The notes: generated by a model not told the origin, from the letters alone. Positions 54,151-62,853 are shown, counted from the first letter of the stretch. The stretch is 64,000 bases of DNA from Desulfobaculum xiamenense (GCF_011927665.1 NZ_JAATJA010000001.1:849019-913018), one strand, 5' to 3'. Translations and numbers: made by a program.

Positions 54151-55029
54151 GTGACCGATACATCCCGCCCCCAGCCAAAAGCGGCCTCCGGCTGCGCGCT
54201 TGCGCTTCTGTGCGCGGCACTCGTCATCGTCTGCGGGTGCGTGCCCTACTCCTCGGCCCGCATGGGCAACGCGCTCTCCCTCGCCATCCTCAATCAGGAC
54301 GACCCGGAAACCGTTCGAGATGGCGCTCCTGCCTTCCTGCTGCTGGCGGACAGCTTCATCGAGGCCTCTCCTCGCGATCCGTCCATGCTGGCGGCGGGGG
54401 CCAAGCTCTACGCCGTCTACTCGGCCCTCTTCGCTCCCTCGGCGGACCGGGCCACGCGCCTTGCCGAGCGCGCCCGCCAGTATGGCAACCGGGCACTCTG
54501 CGCCAGCCTGCCCACACTGTGCGACCTTTCGGCGATGCACCACGAGGAATTCGAAAGACAGCTCGCCAAGGCGGAAGTGAACGCCGTACCGGCGCTCAAT
54601 GCTTTCGTCGTAGGAAATCTGGCGTGGATTCAGGCCCGGCGCGGCGACTGGAACGCCCTTGCCGATCTTCCCCGCCTCCAGAGCGCGCTGGAGCGCATCG
54701 TCGCGCTCAACGAGCGCTACGACAACGGCTCGCCCCACGTCTATCTCGGCATCCTGCACACACTGCGCCCCCCGTCGCTCGGCGGGCATCCAGAACTCGG
54801 GCGCAAGCATTTCGAACGCGCCATTGAAATCTCGAAGGGGCGGGACCTCGGCGCAAAGGTCGCCTTTGCGGCAGGTTACGCGCGCCTCATGTACGACAGG
54901 GAACTGCACGACCGGCTCATCGCCGAGGTGCTCGCAGCCGACCCGCGCGAAAAAGGCCTCACGCTCCTGAACACGATGGCCATCCGACGCGCCAGGCAGC
55001 TCGCAGCCACTGCGGACAGCCATTTCTGA
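54151..55029 (+). CDS. TatT-type TPR lipoprotein of a TRAP transporter
   Basis: About 292 residues from a GTG start with GGAAGG nine nt upstream. Lipoprotein signal ends IVCGC with lipid-modified Cys30. The mature part is all helical: VPYSSARMGNALSLAIL, ADSFIEASPRDPSMLAAGA, LPTLCDLSAMHHEEFERQL, ERYDNGSPHVYLGILHT and HPELGRKHFERAIEIS. This is the pattern of the Treponema TatT (Tp0956) family, TPR proteins that trimerise with TRAP binding proteins. The next gene, 28 nt on, encodes exactly such a binding protein. The cytoplasmic part is absent, as expected for a periplasmic lipoprotein. Confidence 0.85.
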   Translation: MTDTSRPQPKAASGCALALLCAALVIVCGCVPYSSARMGNALSLAILNQDDPETVRDGAPAFLLLADSFIEASPRDPSMLAAGAKLYAVYSALFAPSADRATRLAERARQYGNRALCASLPTLCDLSAMHHEEFERQLAKAEVNAVPALNAFVVGNLAWIQARRGDWNALADLPRLQSALERIVALNERYDNGSPHVYLGILHTLRPPSLGGHPELGRKHFERAIEISKGRDLGAKVAFAAGYARLMYDRELHDRLIAEVLAADPREKGLTLLNTMAIRRARQLAATADSHF

Positions 55030-55057
55030 TCCCTCGCCAACCTGACGGAGATGCCCG

Positions 55058-56074
55058 ATGCGAAGCTCACGTCCTGTACTCGCCCTGCTCGCTCTCTTCG
55101 TGATGATCGCCTGCGCCAGCGCGACGCACGCGGCCCAGACGATCAAGATCGCCACGGCCGCGCCCGAAGGCTCCGAATGGATGAACACCATGCGCGCGGC
55201 AGCCGAGGCGATCACCCGCCAGACCGACGGACGCGTCGCCTTCAAGTTCTACGGCGGCGGAGTCATGGGCAACGAGAAAAGCGTGCTGCGCAAAATTCGC
55301 ATCGGCCAATTGCAGGGCGGGATGTTCACCCTCGGCCAACTTGCGGACGTCTGCCCGGACCTGAACCTCTACGGCCTGCCGCTGACCTACCGCTCGGACG
55401 ACGAAATCGACCATGTCCGCGCGAAGTTCGACGCTGTACTGCTCAAGGCCCTTGCCGACGCGGGCTTCGTGAGCTTCGGCTTCGCCAGCGGCGGCGCGGC
55501 CATGCTCATGGGGGACGCGCCCATCACGCACTTCGAGGCCATTAAGGGGCGCAAGGTCTGGATTCCTGAAGGCGACCGCATGGGCTACGCCGTCATGGAA
55601 GCCCTCGGCATCGCGCCCGTCACCCTGCCCATCACGGACGTGCTTACCGGCCTTCAGGCTGGTCTCTTGGACATCGTAGCCGCGCCGCCCTCCGGGGCGA
55701 TCATCCTGCAATGGCACACGCGCGTGCGCGCCATCACCAACACGCCCATCACCTTCACCTTCGGCACCATGGCCATCGATGCCCGCATCTTCTCGAAACT
55801 GAACGAGGCGGACCAGAAAACGCTGGAGGACGTGTTCGGCACGGTCATGCGAAACTTCGACATCTCCAACCGCAAGGACAATCAGGATGCGGCTAATGCG
55901 CTCGTCGCACAGGGGCTGACATTCGTGGAGCCGAACGCCGAAGACCTCGAATGGGCACGCGGTGTCGCGCGTTCCGTCACCGACAGGCTGGCCGACGAAG
56001 GACTGTTCGACAGGACACACTATCTCGAAATCCAGTCCCTGCTCGACGCCCTGCGTGCCCCGGCAACGCCATGA
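55058..56074 (+). CDS. dctP: TRAP transporter solute-binding protein (DctP family)
   Basis: 338 residues with a signal peptide (cleavage near THAA/QTIKIA). DctP features: KIATAAPEGSEWMNTMR, RVAFKFYGGGVMGNEKSVL, LYGLPLTYRSDDE, and the ligand Arg region KVWIPEGDRMGYAVMEALG. Typical members bind carboxylates; here the precise ligand is unknown. Partner of the TatT lipoprotein upstream. Overlaps dctQ by 4 nt. Confidence 0.9.
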   Translation: MRSSRPVLALLALFVMIACASATHAAQTIKIATAAPEGSEWMNTMRAAAEAITRQTDGRVAFKFYGGGVMGNEKSVLRKIRIGQLQGGMFTLGQLADVCPDLNLYGLPLTYRSDDEIDHVRAKFDAVLLKALADAGFVSFGFASGGAAMLMGDAPITHFEAIKGRKVWIPEGDRMGYAVMEALGIAPVTLPITDVLTGLQAGLLDIVAAPPSGAIILQWHTRVRAITNTPITFTFGTMAIDARIFSKLNEADQKTLEDVFGTVMRNFDISNRKDNQDAANALVAQGLTFVEPNAEDLEWARGVARSVTDRLADEGLFDRTHYLEIQSLLDALRAPATP

Positions 56075-56592
56075 CTGCCCGAAGCGTGATGAGCCACCGT
56101 CTGCACCGAATCGGCTGCGCAATTGAAAACGGATGCATCATCGCACTGCTTTCGGTACTTCTCGCGCTCAGCGCTGCGCCGATCGCCCTACGCAACGTCG
56201 GTCTGACGGGTGCCATCTGGCTGGATGAACTGCTGCGAATCCTCGTTCTACTCATGACCATGGCCGGAGCCGTAGCCGCCAGCCGTGACGACAACCACAT
56301 CACCATCGACGCGCTGGCCCGGATTCTGCCGCTTCGCGCCCGATTGGCGGTGCGCGTCATCACGGACCTCTTCACCGTCGTCGTCTGCGCCGTGGCCGCA
56401 TGGCACGGCGCACGCTTCACGCTCATGGAAGCCGAATTCGGCACCCTCGCCCTCGGCGGCGCGCCCGCGTGGATATTCCAGACGGCCATTCCGCTCGGCT
56501 TCGGATGTATCGCGTGGCGCTATGCAACGTTCTTCGCCCAGCACCTGCGCGCGCTCATTTCCGGCCTTGTACGGCATGGAGCGCCCGAATGA
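56071..56592 (+). CDS. dctQ: TRAP transporter small permease (DctQ)
   Basis: 173 residues from the ATG inside the dctP stop. Four membrane helices, with the family motif around WLDELLRILVLLMTMAGAV and a charged DDNHITIDALARIL loop. It forms the small membrane subunit of the sodium-driven TRAP importer. Overlaps dctM by 4 nt. Confidence 0.9.
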   Translation: MTARSVMSHRLHRIGCAIENGCIIALLSVLLALSAAPIALRNVGLTGAIWLDELLRILVLLMTMAGAVAASRDDNHITIDALARILPLRARLAVRVITDLFTVVVCAVAAWHGARFTLMEAEFGTLALGGAPAWIFQTAIPLGFGCIAWRYATFFAQHLRALISGLVRHGAPE

Positions 56593-57866
56593 TCGCCACA
56601 GGTCTCGCCCTCGCCCTTCTGGCGCTTCTCGGCGCGCCGCTCTTCGCCGTCATCGCCGCCGGGGCCATGCTTGGCTACCATCACAGCGACATCGACCTCG
56701 CCGCACTGTCCATCGAGTTCTACCGCATCGCGGAAACTCCGGTGCTTCTCGCCATTCCACTCTTCACCTTCGCGGGCTACGTGCTCAGCGAATCCGGCGC
56801 ACCCGGGCGGCTGGTACGGCTCACACAGGCGTTCATCGGCTGGATGCCGGGGGGACTCGCCGTGGTGGCGCTGGCGGCAAGCGCCCTATTTACGGCCTTT
56901 ACCGGGGCCTCCGGCGTGACGATCATCGCCCTTGGCGCGCTGCTGTACCCGGCGCTGAAACAGGCGGGCTACGCCGAACGCTTCAGCCTCGGCCTCGTCG
57001 CGACGTCCGGCAGTCTGGGGCTTCTCTTCGCGCCGTCGCTCCCGCTCATCCTCTACGGCATCGTGGCCCAGCAGAGCGCATCCGCCGCAGGCATATCCAT
57101 CGACGACATCTTTCTGGCCGGAATTCTGCCGGGGCTTCTGATGCTGGTTGCACTGTCGCTGTGGTGCCTGTGGGCAAACCGCCACAATCGCACGCCACTG
57201 GCGCAGTTCTCGTGGACTGAAATCCGCGCCGCCTGCCGCGAGGCCGCGTGGGAGATTCCGCTGCCCATCATCGTGCTCGGCGGCATCTACGGCGGCATCT
57301 TCGCCATCTCCGAAGCCGCGGCGGTGACAGCCCTGTACGTTGTCGTAGCCGAGGTCCTCGTCCTGCGCGAGATCGACCTGCCAACCCTGCGGGGTCTGAT
57401 GCGCAAGTCCATGCTCCTCGTTGGCGGCATCCTCATCATCGTTGGCATGTCGCTCGCCTCCACCAACACCATGATCGACGCCGACGTGCCCACCCGACTC
57501 TTCGACTTCATCCGCGCCCACATCTCGGACCGGATGACCTTCCTCGTGCTGCTCAACGTCTTCCTACTGGCGCTCGGAGCGGTGCTCGACATCTTCTCCG
57601 CGCTGGTCCTCGTGGTGCCCATCATCCTGCCCGTGGCCGTAGGCTACGGCGTGGACCCTATACATCTGGGCATCATCTTCCTCGCCAACATGCAGATAGG
57701 CTACATGACGCCGCCCGTAGGCATGAACCTGTTCATAGCCAGCTACCGCTTCGATTCACCCATCCTCACCATCTATCGCGCCACGCTGCCGTTCTTTTTC
57801 ATCCTGCTTGCCACGGTACTGGCCATCACCTACCTTCCACAGCTTTCGCTGATGCTGCTGCACTAA
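56589..57866 (+). CDS. dctM: TRAP transporter large permease (DctM)
   Basis: 425 residues, about 12 membrane helices. DctM signatures: PLFTFAGYVLSESGAPGRL, FTAFTGASGVTIIALG, SGSLGLLFAPSLPLILYG, GGIYGGIFAISEAAAVT and MQIGYMTPPVGMNLF. Starts in the dctQ stop, so TatT-DctP-DctQ-DctM are one operon (54151-57866). Confidence 0.93.
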   Translation: MIATGLALALLALLGAPLFAVIAAGAMLGYHHSDIDLAALSIEFYRIAETPVLLAIPLFTFAGYVLSESGAPGRLVRLTQAFIGWMPGGLAVVALAASALFTAFTGASGVTIIALGALLYPALKQAGYAERFSLGLVATSGSLGLLFAPSLPLILYGIVAQQSASAAGISIDDIFLAGILPGLLMLVALSLWCLWANRHNRTPLAQFSWTEIRAACREAAWEIPLPIIVLGGIYGGIFAISEAAAVTALYVVVAEVLVLREIDLPTLRGLMRKSMLLVGGILIIVGMSLASTNTMIDADVPTRLFDFIRAHISDRMTFLVLLNVFLLALGAVLDIFSALVLVVPIILPVAVGYGVDPIHLGIIFLANMQIGYMTPPVGMNLFIASYRFDSPILTIYRATLPFFFILLATVLAITYLPQLSLMLLH

Positions 57867-57924
57867 ACCCACCAAACGTTATTTGCGTGCGCGACTGCAA
57901 CCTCGGCAACCGTATGCAAAACAA

Positions 57925-57952
57925 CTGACATTTCATCCCAAAATCATATAGA
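57925..57952 (+). promoter_or_regulatory. Promoter for the Ntn hydrolase gene
   Basis: CTGACA, 16-nt spacer, TATAGA. The leader includes a 7-bp hairpin (CGCGGAG/CTCCGCG, 57971-57987) just before AAGGAGA and the ATG. It separates this gene from the TRAP operon. Confidence 0.65.
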
Positions 57953-58005
57953 TACACGTCTTTCACCCAACGCGGAGCATCTCCGCGCAACCAAGGAGAC
58001 AATTC

Positions 58006-59025
58006 ATGCGCAACCGCATGCGCCATGCAGGCATCCTCGCGTTCGTTCTGGCGCTCGCCATCGCGGGCACCACCTCGGCCATGGCCTGTTCCGAAATCTT
58101 CGTCGGCGGAGAGCACCCCGTTTCCGCCCGCACCTTCGACTTCATGTTCGGCGAGGGCGAGGCCGTTAAGAGCCCCCGTGGGGTGACGCGCACCACCAAC
58201 TTCGTCAAGCCGGACGAAACAGCCCTCGCGTGGACCAGCACATACGGCAGCGTGGTCTTCAACGTGGCCATGCCGCTGCCCGGCGAACGTCAGACCATGA
58301 CCGGCGTGGACGGCATGAACGAGGCGGGCCTCAAGGTCGGCACCTACTACCTGCCCGAATCCGTGATGCCGAAAGGCTCCGGCGGCACCGTGCTGTGCAT
58401 CACCTCGCTCATCCAGTACGCGCTGGACCGCTTCGCCACCATCGACGAACTGACCGCCGATCTGCGCTCCGGCGCGTACCGGGTCACCGCGCTGCCCACC
58501 ACCAGGCTCGAACTCATGCTCCACCTCTTCGTGCACGACGCCACCGGCGCAAGCGCGATCATCGAATTCCTCGACGGGAACATCGTGGTGACGCCCGCCA
58601 CCGACATCCCGGTGCTGACCAACACGCCCTACGCGCAGAGCGTGCGCGATCTGGCGGCCTTCGAGGACTTCGGCGGCAAGCGGCCCATCCCCGGTGGACA
58701 AGAACCCATGGACCGCTTCGTCCGCGGTGCCTACTACGCCAAGCACCTGCCCAAGGCCGAAACCCGCGCAGAGGCCGTGGACTTCGCCACCGCCGCACTC
58801 CAGACGCTTACAGTGCCCCCGGTCTTCGAGCACGGCTGCACGCTGTGGGATATTGTCACCGACATGAAGGGCAAAACCGTCTACGTCCGCACCCTTCACA
58901 ATCGCAAGCTCAGCTGGATCAGCTTCGACGCTCTCGACTTCTCCGAGGGCGGCTCCGTCAAGACCCTCGACTTCCAGAACGGCGAACTCTCCGGCGACAT
59001 CAGTTCCAAATTCCGCGCCCGCTAG
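58006..59025 (+). CDS. Choloylglycine hydrolase/penicillin acylase-family Ntn hydrolase
   Basis: 339 residues. Signal peptide ending TSAMA, immediately followed by Cys28, which would become the N-terminal nucleophile after cleavage. Arg42 and Asp45 (SARTFDF) sit where this family keeps its Arg and Asp. Others: GMNEAGLKVGTYYLPES, GASAIIEFLDGN and LTNTPYAQSV. Members cleave amide bonds (bile salts, penicillin V, N-acyl homoserine lactones or other amides). The substrate cannot be read. Follows the TRAP operon but has its own promoter. Confidence 0.85.
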   Translation: MRNRMRHAGILAFVLALAIAGTTSAMACSEIFVGGEHPVSARTFDFMFGEGEAVKSPRGVTRTTNFVKPDETALAWTSTYGSVVFNVAMPLPGERQTMTGVDGMNEAGLKVGTYYLPESVMPKGSGGTVLCITSLIQYALDRFATIDELTADLRSGAYRVTALPTTRLELMLHLFVHDATGASAIIEFLDGNIVVTPATDIPVLTNTPYAQSVRDLAAFEDFGGKRPIPGGQEPMDRFVRGAYYAKHLPKAETRAEAVDFATAALQTLTVPPVFEHGCTLWDIVTDMKGKTVYVRTLHNRKLSWISFDALDFSEGGSVKTLDFQNGELSGDISSKFRAR

Positions 59026-59035
59026 CGGGCCACCG

Positions 59036-59075
59036 CACGCGCACCCGGCAGCCACAGACCATCCGGGTGCGCGTG
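59036..59075 (+). terminator. Terminator-like hairpin after the Ntn hydrolase gene
   Basis: Perfect 13-bp stem (CACGCGCACCCGG / CCGGGTGCGCGTG) with 14-nt loop, but only TCTCCC follows, so a weak T tail. Confidence 0.65.
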
Positions 59076-59188
59076 TCTCCCGGCCTTTCCCATCGCCACG
59101 GTTGACCCCGTGCCCCGATTGTCCCAACATGACATGATGGCGGGATGCCCTGCGCCCGCCCCAACGTCGCGACAACCGGAGCATCGGC

Positions 59189-60877
59189 ATGGACAGGAAT
59201 CCCGTCTGGCATCTGGTGGAGTTGGCCGCACCGGGCTGCGTCCTCTTCCTGCTGCTTCCCCTTGGTGTCTACATCACCAACCTGAACGACGTGCTCGCCA
59301 CGCGAGACACGATCATCAGCGTCGGCCTCGCCGCAAGCCTTGTGGCCTTCGTGGTCATGCGCCTCGCCGCAATCCCACTCGGCATGGACCGCATGGCACG
59401 GCTGTGCGCTTCGTTGGCCCTCGGCCTCGCCATCATCACCGTATTCCTACCCGTGCATGCCGAACCGCTGGCCGGGCGCGCCCCGGCCACAAGCCCGGAC
59501 CTGCGCACCGTCACCTCATGCATTCAGTTGGCGGTCATCCTCGCCGCAGCGTACGTCCTGCACCGGCTGCGGCCGGACTTAACGCGCATCCTGAACCTGT
59601 GCATCCTTGCGGTGACCTTCGGGCTGGCGCTGTGGGTGGCGGGCTTCGTCCATTCCGAAAACGAAATCGCCCTCGCGGCCCGGCAGTCGAACACGGAACG
59701 GGGCATGACCCTCGGGCACGAGCGCAACATCATCATCGCCCTGTTCGACAACGTCCCCGGGCGCGCCGTGGAGCGCCTGTTCATGACGCGCCCGGAACTG
59801 CGACGCGGATTCGAAGGCTTCATCCTGTATCCGAATGCCGCATGCGTAGCCGGGAGCACCTACTTCACGCTGCCGGTCATTTTCTCGGGCGACACGGCAC
59901 CGCTGCACGCGGGCGACACCGTCAACGCCATCTTCGACGCGGCCTACGCGGACTCGTTCTTCACCGACGCGCCCAGCCATGGCTACAACCCCGCCGGGGC
60001 CTTCTACGCCTCCATGCCGCGCACCGGCATTCCGTTCACCTCCTGCCTGCACTGGCACGAGCACGATTCGACATCCCTCGCCCCGGTGTACACCTACGCC
60101 CGCCACATGAGCGCCAGCCTCGAACGCATCATCCCGCGCTACTTCCTGACCTCGCTACGCGAAGCACTGCGCGACATGCGGCAAGCCCTGCGCGGCGAAT
60201 CCGGCAGGCCCGAGGCCCGCGCACGCGCCAATCGCCCCCGAGGCGTCACCGCGCACGACATGGACATCATGCTCAAGTCCCGTCGGGCCTTCGTGCGCTG
60301 GCGCGACAGCCTGCGCGTGGGCACCGTGCCGCGCAAGATTCTCTTCTTCCATTCGCTCCTCACACACAGCCCCTACGTCTTCGACGAGGACGGAAGCATC
60401 CTCGCCGAACCGGACGAGGACGCGACGCTCGCCTACGGGCTTGAAATGATGCGCAGCCTCACCCGGCGGCTCGACGAGCTTGGCGTGCTGGACCGCAGCC
60501 TCGTCCTGTACATCGCCGACCATGGGCACGGGGAAACCAACGGCGGCAACTTCAATCCCATGTTCATGGTTCGCGAACCTGACGCACGCGGAGAGCTACG
60601 CATGAGCGAGGCGCTGGTCTGGCAGGGGGATATCCGACCGGGGTTGAACCGCTTCATGCGCAACCCCGCGCAAGGGATGGGAATCGACGAAATGACGGCC
60701 GGGCGCAACGCCGTTGAGACGACGTTCTACCACGTGCCGACCACGGGGCGCTTCGTCCCGCCGTCGGAGCTTGGCGGCATGCGCCTCGGCTTCACGGGCA
60801 ACCACGCCGCCATTCAACGCACCCTCGATGGGCGCGACACGCGGCGGATGAATCAGGAAAGCGGTTCGGCGAAATAG
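59189..60877 (+). CDS. Membrane sulfatase/alkaline-phosphatase superfamily enzyme
   Basis: 562 residues. Four or five N-terminal membrane helices (to about residue 155), then an alkaline-phosphatase-fold domain. Asp187 (IIIALFDNVPG) opens the domain, a Ser/Thr nucleophile candidate lies in CVAGSTYFTLPVIFSG (Ser223 or Thr224), and YIADHGHGETNGG (Asp444, His445) supplies metal ligands. This layout is shared with phosphoethanolamine, phosphoglycerol and related lipid-head-group transferases. The donor is unknown. Convergent with the methyltransferase gene: their 3' ends overlap by 25 bp. GGAG lies about 6 nt before the ATG. Confidence 0.83.
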   Translation: MDRNPVWHLVELAAPGCVLFLLLPLGVYITNLNDVLATRDTIISVGLAASLVAFVVMRLAAIPLGMDRMARLCASLALGLAIITVFLPVHAEPLAGRAPATSPDLRTVTSCIQLAVILAAAYVLHRLRPDLTRILNLCILAVTFGLALWVAGFVHSENEIALAARQSNTERGMTLGHERNIIIALFDNVPGRAVERLFMTRPELRRGFEGFILYPNAACVAGSTYFTLPVIFSGDTAPLHAGDTVNAIFDAAYADSFFTDAPSHGYNPAGAFYASMPRTGIPFTSCLHWHEHDSTSLAPVYTYARHMSASLERIIPRYFLTSLREALRDMRQALRGESGRPEARARANRPRGVTAHDMDIMLKSRRAFVRWRDSLRVGTVPRKILFFHSLLTHSPYVFDEDGSILAEPDEDATLAYGLEMMRSLTRRLDELGVLDRSLVLYIADHGHGETNGGNFNPMFMVREPDARGELRMSEALVWQGDIRPGLNRFMRNPAQGMGIDEMTAGRNAVETTFYHVPTTGRFVPPSELGGMRLGFTGNHAAIQRTLDGRDTRRMNQESGSAK

Positions 60878-62259
60878 AGAATGCGCGGAGAACCAGGTAG
60901 CTCCTGCCTCGCCAGGACTCGAAAGCGGGCCGACAGCTCGCGCTCGAAGACCTCGCGGCAGTAGTCCGCGTGTTCCTTGCGCTTGTTGCGCATGAGGAGC
61001 TGGACCTTCTCGTCCTCGCGCTCCACGAATTCCACGATGACGCCCCCCCCGAGTTCGCGCAGGCAGGCCATGAGTTCGCCCACAGGAATGTTGGCCGTGA
61101 TGCACAGGTGGTGGACCACGGCCAGAAGCATCACCAGCGACGGCCTGGCGCGCTCGACCAGCGGCGACCGCTCGCGACCGCGCCAGCCCAGCCCCGGCGA
61201 AGGATCGTTGAAACGGTAGACGAGCGGCGTGACGTTGCCGACGTCCTCCTTCGCAAGGGCGTCGAAGAGCGCGCCGGAGACGGCGGCGTCGGCATCCAGC
61301 GCCAACACGTGGCGCGCATGACGAGCGGCGATGCGCGAAAACAGCCCGCGATTCGCCCCCACATCCCACACCGTGCCCCATTCGCGCGAGGCGGTCCATT
61401 TCTCCACGAAGGCGGTCTTGGCTTCCAGCCCGCCCTCGCCGTAGCTCTCGCACTCCGCGTATCCGGACCATTCGGAATCCATCCGGGCCGACGAAAGATT
61501 GCGCACGATGGCGTGGAGTCCTCGCACGTTGTTTCGGATGGCCTCCACCGAAAAGCCGCCGCGCTCAAGCTGTCCGCGCACGTCGCCCCCACGTCCACCG
61601 TAGGCCCGCGACAGCGTGGCATGCAGCAGCACATGCGTCATCACGCCACGCCGCAGGATGTCGCCCCACCCAAACAGGCGGGACATGTCCTCCGGAGCGA
61701 GGCCTTCGAGACAACCGCGCAGGAGCGGCTGAAACGCCACCCCCCGATAGGCTTCGAGCATAAGGGGATAGAGATAGAGCTGGCAGAACTGGCGGTAGCC
61801 CTGCCATGGGTCGCCCTGCGCATGCGGGCGGAGGGAACTCACATCCACGAACACGGGCCGCACGCCGCTCCACTGGACGTTGTAGGGCGTGGCGTCCTCG
61901 CAGATGAAGCCCTCGCCAAGCGCGACGTGCAGCAGTTCGAGCTGAAGCATGGCCGCCGCGCGCAGCATGGGAAAGGACCATTCGTAGGGATAGCTGACCA
62001 CGGGAACCGGCTCATGCTCCACCACCGCCGACCACTGCCCAGGCAGCGCGGCAAGCAGAGCGTCGGCATCGGGCGGCACCCACGTCTGGACGACCTTTCC
62101 GGCGGCCAGCGCCTCGGCGAAGAATTTCGTCAAGGCGAGCGATTCCAGATCGCGCGAGCCACGCGAATCGAGGGCGCGGCATATCCGCCCGCCGCCCGCG
62201 AATACCCGGCTCCCCTCCTCCCGGTACGAGCCATCGACAGGGCGCAGGCCCTCAGTCAT
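60853..62259 (-). CDS. Kinase-like domain fused to a SAM methyltransferase
   Basis: About 468 residues from the ATG at 62259. Residues 1-230 look like an aminoglycoside/choline-kinase-fold domain: VSYPYEWSFPMLRAAA, then GFICEDATPYNVQW (Asp122, Asn127) and VFVDVSSL (Asp139), in the order of a catalytic loop and DFG motif. The strict HxD is missing (EDATPYN), so a pseudokinase or divergent kinase. A class I methyltransferase follows: motif I VWDVGANRGLFS (297-308), VLALDADAAV, then ARPSLVMLLAVVHHLC and GGGVIVEFVERED. It starts 8 nt inside the upstream microprotein gene. No named family recognised; substrate unknown. Confidence 0.72.
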   Translation of the reverse strand: MTEGLRPVDGSYREEGSRVFAGGGRICRALDSRGSRDLESLALTKFFAEALAAGKVVQTWVPPDADALLAALPGQWSAVVEHEPVPVVSYPYEWSFPMLRAAAMLQLELLHVALGEGFICEDATPYNVQWSGVRPVFVDVSSLRPHAQGDPWQGYRQFCQLYLYPLMLEAYRGVAFQPLLRGCLEGLAPEDMSRLFGWGDILRRGVMTHVLLHATLSRAYGGRGGDVRGQLERGGFSVEAIRNNVRGLHAIVRNLSSARMDSEWSGYAECESYGEGGLEAKTAFVEKWTASREWGTVWDVGANRGLFSRIAARHARHVLALDADAAVSGALFDALAKEDVGNVTPLVYRFNDPSPGLGWRGRERSPLVERARPSLVMLLAVVHHLCITANIPVGELMACLRELGGGVIVEFVEREDEKVQLLMRNKRKEHADYCREVFERELSARFRVLARQELPGSPRILYFAEPLS

Positions 62260-62458
62260 CACGCTCACCGGGGCGGAACAGCCGCCGGATGCGATGCCAG
62301 AACAGCTTGAGCACCACGGCCAGGCCGGCCACTCCGCCAAGCAGCAATTGCAGCAGCATGCTTCCGGTTCCGGGGTCCAGATAGGCCCATGCGCAAGTGG
62401 GCAAGGCAAGCTCTGCGACCATCGTCACGGCCACGAGGAACGACGCGAGTTTCAGCAT
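62252..62458 (-). CDS. Small exported/membrane protein with YLDPGTGS motif
   Basis: 68 residues. Signal-like N-terminus (about 1-25, ending CAWA), then the motif YLDPGTGSMLLQ, one membrane helix (about residues 32-52) and a basic tail (HRIRRLFRPGERDD). Overlaps the methyltransferase gene by 8 nt, so the two are coupled. From memory, short proteins with an A-Y-[IL]-D-P-G-x-G-S motif occur in many bacteria near alkaline-phosphatase-superfamily genes; I could not check this. Function unknown. Confidence 0.72.
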   Translation of the reverse strand: MLKLASFLVAVTMVAELALPTCAWAYLDPGTGSMLLQLLLGGVAGLAVVLKLFWHRIRRLFRPGERDD

Positions 62459-62556
62459 ATCGCCATCCCGGTGTTTGCGGTTCGCGATTCTCCACCCTCG
62501 GTTATACGCGCCACGCCGCCGGATGGACAGATTTTTCCGCCCCGCGCGACGGACGC

Positions 62557-62590
62557 AAAAAGGGCCGGGAGAGCTATGCTCTCCCGGCCC
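62557..62590 (-). terminator. Terminator after the small coiled-coil gene (minus)
   Basis: Perfect 13-bp stem (GGGCCGGGAGAGC / GCTCTCCCGGCCC) with a 3-nt loop, followed on the minus strand by TTTTTGC. Confidence 0.9.
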
Positions 62591-62619
62591 GTACAGTCAG
62601 CGGATATTCCGGCGGCGCG

Positions 62620-62853
62620 TCAGTCGTCGTCACCACCATTGCGCACTGCGAGATCCCGGATGGCGTCCAGCGCCTCGCCGCGCGCTGTGGCCAGACGCTG
62701 CCACTTCTTCTTTTCCTTCTTCAGCGCCTCCACGGTCTGGAGCAGATCGCGGATGGTGTGCGCGGGGTAGCCGTGCTTGGCGTACTGCCCCTTGCGCAGC
62801 TCCTCGTCGTTGCGCTGGCGCAGCGCCGTGAGCTGTTGGGAATTGAGAATCAT
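62620..62853 (-). CDS. Small helical protein of unknown function, next to nrdD
   Basis: 77 residues from the ATG at 62853, set by GGGGAGG seven nt upstream. Almost entirely helical and charged: SQQLTALRQRNDEELRKGQY, a loop, then LLQTVEALKKEKKKWQRLA, predicted coiled coil, ending in an acidic NGGDDD tail. It lies 40 nt downstream of nrdD in the same direction. No family recognised; co-transcription with nrdD is likely. Confidence 0.65.
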   Translation of the reverse strand: MILNSQQLTALRQRNDEELRKGQYAKHGYPAHTIRDLLQTVEALKKEKKKWQRLATARGEALDAIRDLAVRNGGDDD

